A stretch of 16,446 nucleotides of DNA from the NCBI GenBank assembly GCA_002437285.1, contig DJOV01000027.1:4742-21187 (forward strand), given 5' to 3'. The stretch comes from Prevotella sp. UBA6429. GTDB taxonomy: Bacteria > Bacteroidota > Bacteroidia > Bacteroidales > Bacteroidaceae. This document shows positions 13,736 to 16,446 of this stretch, one piece after another. Numbering within the stretch: the first letter of the stretch is position 1; each line of letters begins with the position of its first letter. A program made the position numbers and the translations under genes. The notes under the pieces were generated by a model. That model did not search any database and was not told where the DNA came from. It worked only from the letters and a program-made list of their open reading frames with translations.

Positions 13736-16141
13736 TCACATACTCCACTTGAAATCGGCGCCAAACTGGATGGGGTTGGCACGCTGGGCAAACCACAGGT
13801 TTTGGCCCGTGGCACTACTGTTGACAGCAAATACCTGATGGCGGTTGTCGGTGAGGTTACGGCCCCACAGGTTGAGTTGCACACGCCCTAGGTCAAAGGC
13901 GAGATGGGCCCCGACGACCGCATAGAAGCGCTGGGCATGGGTGTTGGCCTCATCCCAATAGGTCTTGCCCTGGCCACAGACATCGGCTCCGAACGTGACG
14001 CTCCGCAATGCCGAGTGGGCCACTGGAAAGCGATAGTCAGCTGCGATGGCCATCGTATGCTCAGGCACAAAGGGCACGCGCTTGTCCTTGTAATCGATTA
14101 CTGTGGCGACACCGCGGGCGCTGGTGCTGTCCTGATACTCCTCAAACACGGCGCGCGTGTATCCATAACTGGCTGTCCACGAGAGTTTGTCGTCAAAGGC
14201 GTGGCCACGCAGGGTGGCCTCGACACCACAGCTGTTGCTCTTGCCAGCATTGGTCATGATGCGTCCGAACCCATAACGGCTGGCCATGACCGAGATCTGC
14301 TGATTGCGGATACGCATGAAAAACGCAGAGAGGTCAAACTGCACGCTGCCACCAAAGAGATTGAGATGGGTGCCCGCCTCATAGTTCCAACTGGTCTCGG
14401 GCTTGAAGGCTATCGTCTTGTCGATGCGGTCATAGTCGGAACGGCTGTGGGGGATGTCATAGTCGGAGCGCTGTGAGCTGTTGGCCTGCAGCTCGGTTTG
14501 CAGGATGTCAGAGAACATCTGGATGTTGTAACCACCGGCCCGGTAGCCCTCGCTGACCACAGCGTAGACGTTGCTGCCATTGTCGGCCAGGCGATACGTC
14601 ACGCCCAACTTGGGCAACAACTTGCCAAACTGATTGTGACGCTCGTCACGGAGACGAGACGAGATGGTGGCCGACGCTCCGCGCCCCATCACGTTGACAA
14701 GCATCTGCATGGCCGCATGGGTGTCATAGTCGACCGACACCGAACTCCAATCGTAGCGTAGGCCCAGGGTGGCTGTCAGGCGGGATGTGACCACAAAGTT
14801 TGATTCATGGAACGCACCCAGGTTGAAGGTGGGTGTATGGTAACTGCCTGGCACATCGCCCATGTCGGCCGTGACACTCACGCCTCCGGCTCGCTCAATG
14901 GTAGCCTTAGCCATGGCTGTGGCTGCATCGGCCCCCATGCCACTGGCCATGAAACGGCCCGCCATCGACTGCACCATGGCATTGTACATCGAACGCTGTA
15001 CGGTGCCGCCTAAAAATGCGTCCATGTCGGGGTCGAAATGGATGACGCTACCAGTCTTCAGCCAGGAGAAACCGCCAAAGGCACCGACTGTCCAATTCCA
15101 AAACCCGCCCACGGGACGACGACTCTTCAACACGAGTTCTTGGGTGAAGGCGTTCTGAAACTGTCGTTCCTCCATGTGCATGTAGTCCACGGGCTGATAG
15201 TCGATGTCCATGAGCATGTAGTCCTTGAGATACTGATAGCTCGACGTCGACGTGAAATCGAAGGTGTTGGCATGAAAGCAGACATCAAGGGCGGTGTTGA
15301 AGAGGTTGCGCCGATAGTTGTTCTGCCAGTTGGTGTTGGGCTGGGCGGTGTGGCCGTCCTCGTCGAGCAAGCCATAAGGAAACCCGTTTTGGCGAACATA
15401 CTGGTAATCGGCCGTATAACGGATATCCCACCGCTCAGCGGGTCTGAACATCAGCTTCAAGCGTCCGCCAGCCTCGTTGCCCTTGTCAGCGCGCCCGCCT
15501 GTGGACTGGTTCTTGTAAAAGCCATCCTGGCCATCGTAGAACGCTGCCACGGAAAAGGCAAACCGGTCGCTGACCTTTTGGTAATGAGCCACCTCCGCCT
15601 GACGCTGAAAATGGGTGCCCACGCTGAGCTTAACGTCTGTGCCCTGATAGTCCATGGGGCTCTTGGTGTAGACGCGCACCAGGCCGCCCTCGCTGTTGAG
15701 GCCATAGAGAGTGGCTTGCGGGCCACGCAACACGTCAACACGAGAAAGGTCATAGAAATGGGTATTGAAGGCCGACTTGCTCATCAAGGGCATACCGTCC
15801 ACATAGATGCCGACAGCCGGAGAGTTGACACGCGAGCCGATGCCACGCACATACATTGCCGAAGTGTAGCGCGAACCGTAGTTGGGCATGGTGAAGTTGG
15901 GGACAAAGGCGGACAACTTACGCAAGTCGTCGGCACCGTGGGCCTCGGCCTGCTGCCCCGAGAACATTGAGGCGCTAAGCGGTTGCATGCGCATGCGGTA
16001 CTGCTCCTTGGGCTGACTGACGACCACCACGTCGTCAAGATCGCGGACGAGGGAAGTATCTGTGGGGTTGACGATGCCAGCCTCTGCTGACACGGATCCA
16101 GCCATGGCCATGGCCATAACTGACAACATCTGCTTCTTCAT
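13736..16141 (-). CDS. TonB-dependent outer-membrane receptor
   Basis: An 801-residue outer-membrane beta-barrel transporter for energised uptake, probably of a siderophore, vitamin or similar small ligand. The ATG at 16141 is chosen because it gives a signal peptide (MKKQMLSVMAMAMAGSVSA). The frame is open to a GTG at 16186, but that lies at the predicted transcription start. A TonB-box-like DDVVVVS (about 36-42) is followed by the plug domain, with MYVRGIGSR (about 96-104), VGIYVDGMPL and VDVLRGPQATLYG (about 135-147). The remainder is barrel sequence ending in FGADFKWSM. It lacks the carboxypeptidase-like N-terminal domain of SusC-type transporters, and no SusD partner is adjacent. It resembles siderophore/FyuA-like receptors more than glycan importers. 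Substrate is unknown. Confidence 0.93.
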   Translation of the reverse strand: MKKQMLSVMAMAMAGSVSAEAGIVNPTDTSLVRDLDDVVVVSQPKEQYRMRMQPLSASMFSGQQAEAHGADDLRKLSAFVPNFTMPNYGSRYTSAMYVRGIGSRVNSPAVGIYVDGMPLMSKSAFNTHFYDLSRVDVLRGPQATLYGLNSEGGLVRVYTKSPMDYQGTDVKLSVGTHFQRQAEVAHYQKVSDRFAFSVAAFYDGQDGFYKNQSTGGRADKGNEAGGRLKLMFRPAERWDIRYTADYQYVRQNGFPYGLLDEDGHTAQPNTNWQNNYRRNLFNTALDVCFHANTFDFTSTSSYQYLKDYMLMDIDYQPVDYMHMEERQFQNAFTQELVLKSRRPVGGFWNWTVGAFGGFSWLKTGSVIHFDPDMDAFLGGTVQRSMYNAMVQSMAGRFMASGMGADAATAMAKATIERAGGVSVTADMGDVPGSYHTPTFNLGAFHESNFVVTSRLTATLGLRYDWSSVSVDYDTHAAMQMLVNVMGRGASATISSRLRDERHNQFGKLLPKLGVTYRLADNGSNVYAVVSEGYRAGGYNIQMFSDILQTELQANSSQRSDYDIPHSRSDYDRIDKTIAFKPETSWNYEAGTHLNLFGGSVQFDLSAFFMRIRNQQISVMASRYGFGRIMTNAGKSNSCGVEATLRGHAFDDKLSWTASYGYTRAVFEEYQDSTSARGVATVIDYKDKRVPFVPEHTMAIAADYRFPVAHSALRSVTFGADVCGQGKTYWDEANTHAQRFYAVVGAHLAFDLGRVQLNLWGRNLTDNRHQVFAVNSSATGQNLWFAQRANPIQFGADFKWSM

Positions 16142-16190
16142 GGATTGTGCTGAATGGGTTATGTATGTTATCTCTCTATTTTTCACGGTG

Positions 16191-16221
16191 CAAAGTTACA
16201 GCTATTCCGCCACGCAGACAA
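16191..16221 (-). promoter_or_regulatory. TonB receptor gene promoter
   Basis: TAACTTTG on the minus strand (16191-16198) is an exact -7 match, and TTG on the minus strand (16219-16221) lies 20 nt upstream, close to the expected -33 spacing. It is the best-formed promoter in the window. The start would be about 16186, giving a leader of some 45 nt. No iron-regulator (Fur) box is evident. Confidence 0.6.
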
Positions 16222-16446
16222 TCCTCATTTGTTAGGAATTAACGGAACTTTTGATCTCTTCTGCCTTTTCCTTCGGCCGACAACCAGCCTTACCTCATTT
16301 ATCCAATTACATAAAGGTGGGTTCTATAAATTAGCTTTGTCAGATTTTGTGGCTCTTTTTGAGGTCATAGTGTCAGTGAGTGAGGGAGTATAGCGGGCTA
16401 TATGACCGAACGAACTGGCGCTATGAACCAAAAAGAGGCCAAAAGA
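16199..16446. other. Non-coding region at right edge
   Basis: No credible gene is seen on either strand; the open frames here are short, lack family-like sequence or a ribosome-binding site. It holds the TonB receptor's upstream promoter element and a large dyad at 16351-16440. The sequence is cut at the window edge, so a gene or mobile element starting beyond 16446 cannot be excluded. Confidence 0.6.
16351..16440. repeat. 90-bp imperfect dyad at right edge
   Basis: The 44-bp arms 16351-16394 and 16397-16440 are inverted copies matching at about 30 of 44 positions. The ends (GGCTCTTTTTGAGGTCATAG against GGCCTCTTTTTGGTTCATAG when reverse-complemented) and the centre TATAGC-GG-GCTATA (16389-16402) share one centre of symmetry at 16395.5. 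Similarity may continue past the window edge. It could be the end of a mobile element, a small non-autonomous element, a recombination site or a structured RNA. Confidence 0.55.

Noticed and set aside
16099..16123. Threefold GCCATG repeat in the TonB receptor signal peptide as a phase-variation tract
   Set aside because: Three 6-bp units are in frame and would only change the signal peptide by two residues per unit; it is short enough to be chance from Ala-Met codons.
16332..16339. TAGCTTTG as a plus-strand promoter
   Set aside because: It matches the -7 consensus, but there is no -33 element at the right spacing and no credible gene follows within the window.
1..16446. CRISPR arrays, tRNA or rRNA genes
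   Set aside because: I saw no regularly spaced repeats of CRISPR type and no tRNA or rRNA-like sequence on either strand.

Overview
The window looks like chromosomal DNA of a Bacteroidales bacterium, most likely Prevotella in the broad sense. Three things point there: a Bacteroidetes-style citrate synthase, a GH25 lysozyme and TonB-dependent receptor of the kind seen in that group, and promoters of the Bacteroidetes -7 form (TAnnTTTG) in front of most transcription units. Shine-Dalgarno sequences are weak at most starts. The genus is an inference; no rRNA or other marker is present.

Layout from left to right. (1) Positions 55-1401, minus strand: citrate synthase (gltA), with a promoter and several palindromes upstream. 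(2) 1568-2869, minus: a MATE-family exporter. A short divergent promoter region separates it from (3) a plus-strand pair at 2959-5120. The first gene is a membrane-anchored protein that reads like an inactive trypsin-fold protease. It overlaps by 4 nt a lipoprotein carrying MORN repeats and a GH25 lysozyme domain. (4) Convergent to that pair, 5134-13475, minus: a compact six-gene operon. In transcription order it encodes a vWA-like lipoprotein, a four-helix membrane protein, a tubulin/FtsZ-superfamily protein, a very large protein with an actin/Hsp70-fold ATPase domain, a coiled-coil protein, and a zinc-ribbon single-pass membrane protein. (5) 13485-13735: an intergenic region with the operon promoter, short AT-rich repeats, and a GC-rich tandem repeat ending in a perfect 15-bp hairpin. 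(6) 13736-16141, minus: a TonB-dependent outer-membrane receptor with its own promoter. (7) 16199-16446: no gene seen, but a 90-bp imperfect dyad at the right edge.

The most notable content is the six-gene operon. It places one predicted tubulin-superfamily NTPase and one predicted actin-superfamily ATPase side by side, separated by 2 nt. They are flanked by a lipoprotein with a degenerate metal-binding vWA motif and by three proteins that could link cytoplasm to envelope. This resembles in outline the FtsZ-like/vWA membrane-remodelling systems predicted by Makarova and Koonin, and the large actin-like protein resembles the SrfB type, but the combination here appears distinct. A trans-envelope, nucleotide-driven complex is the working hypothesis; its function is unknown.
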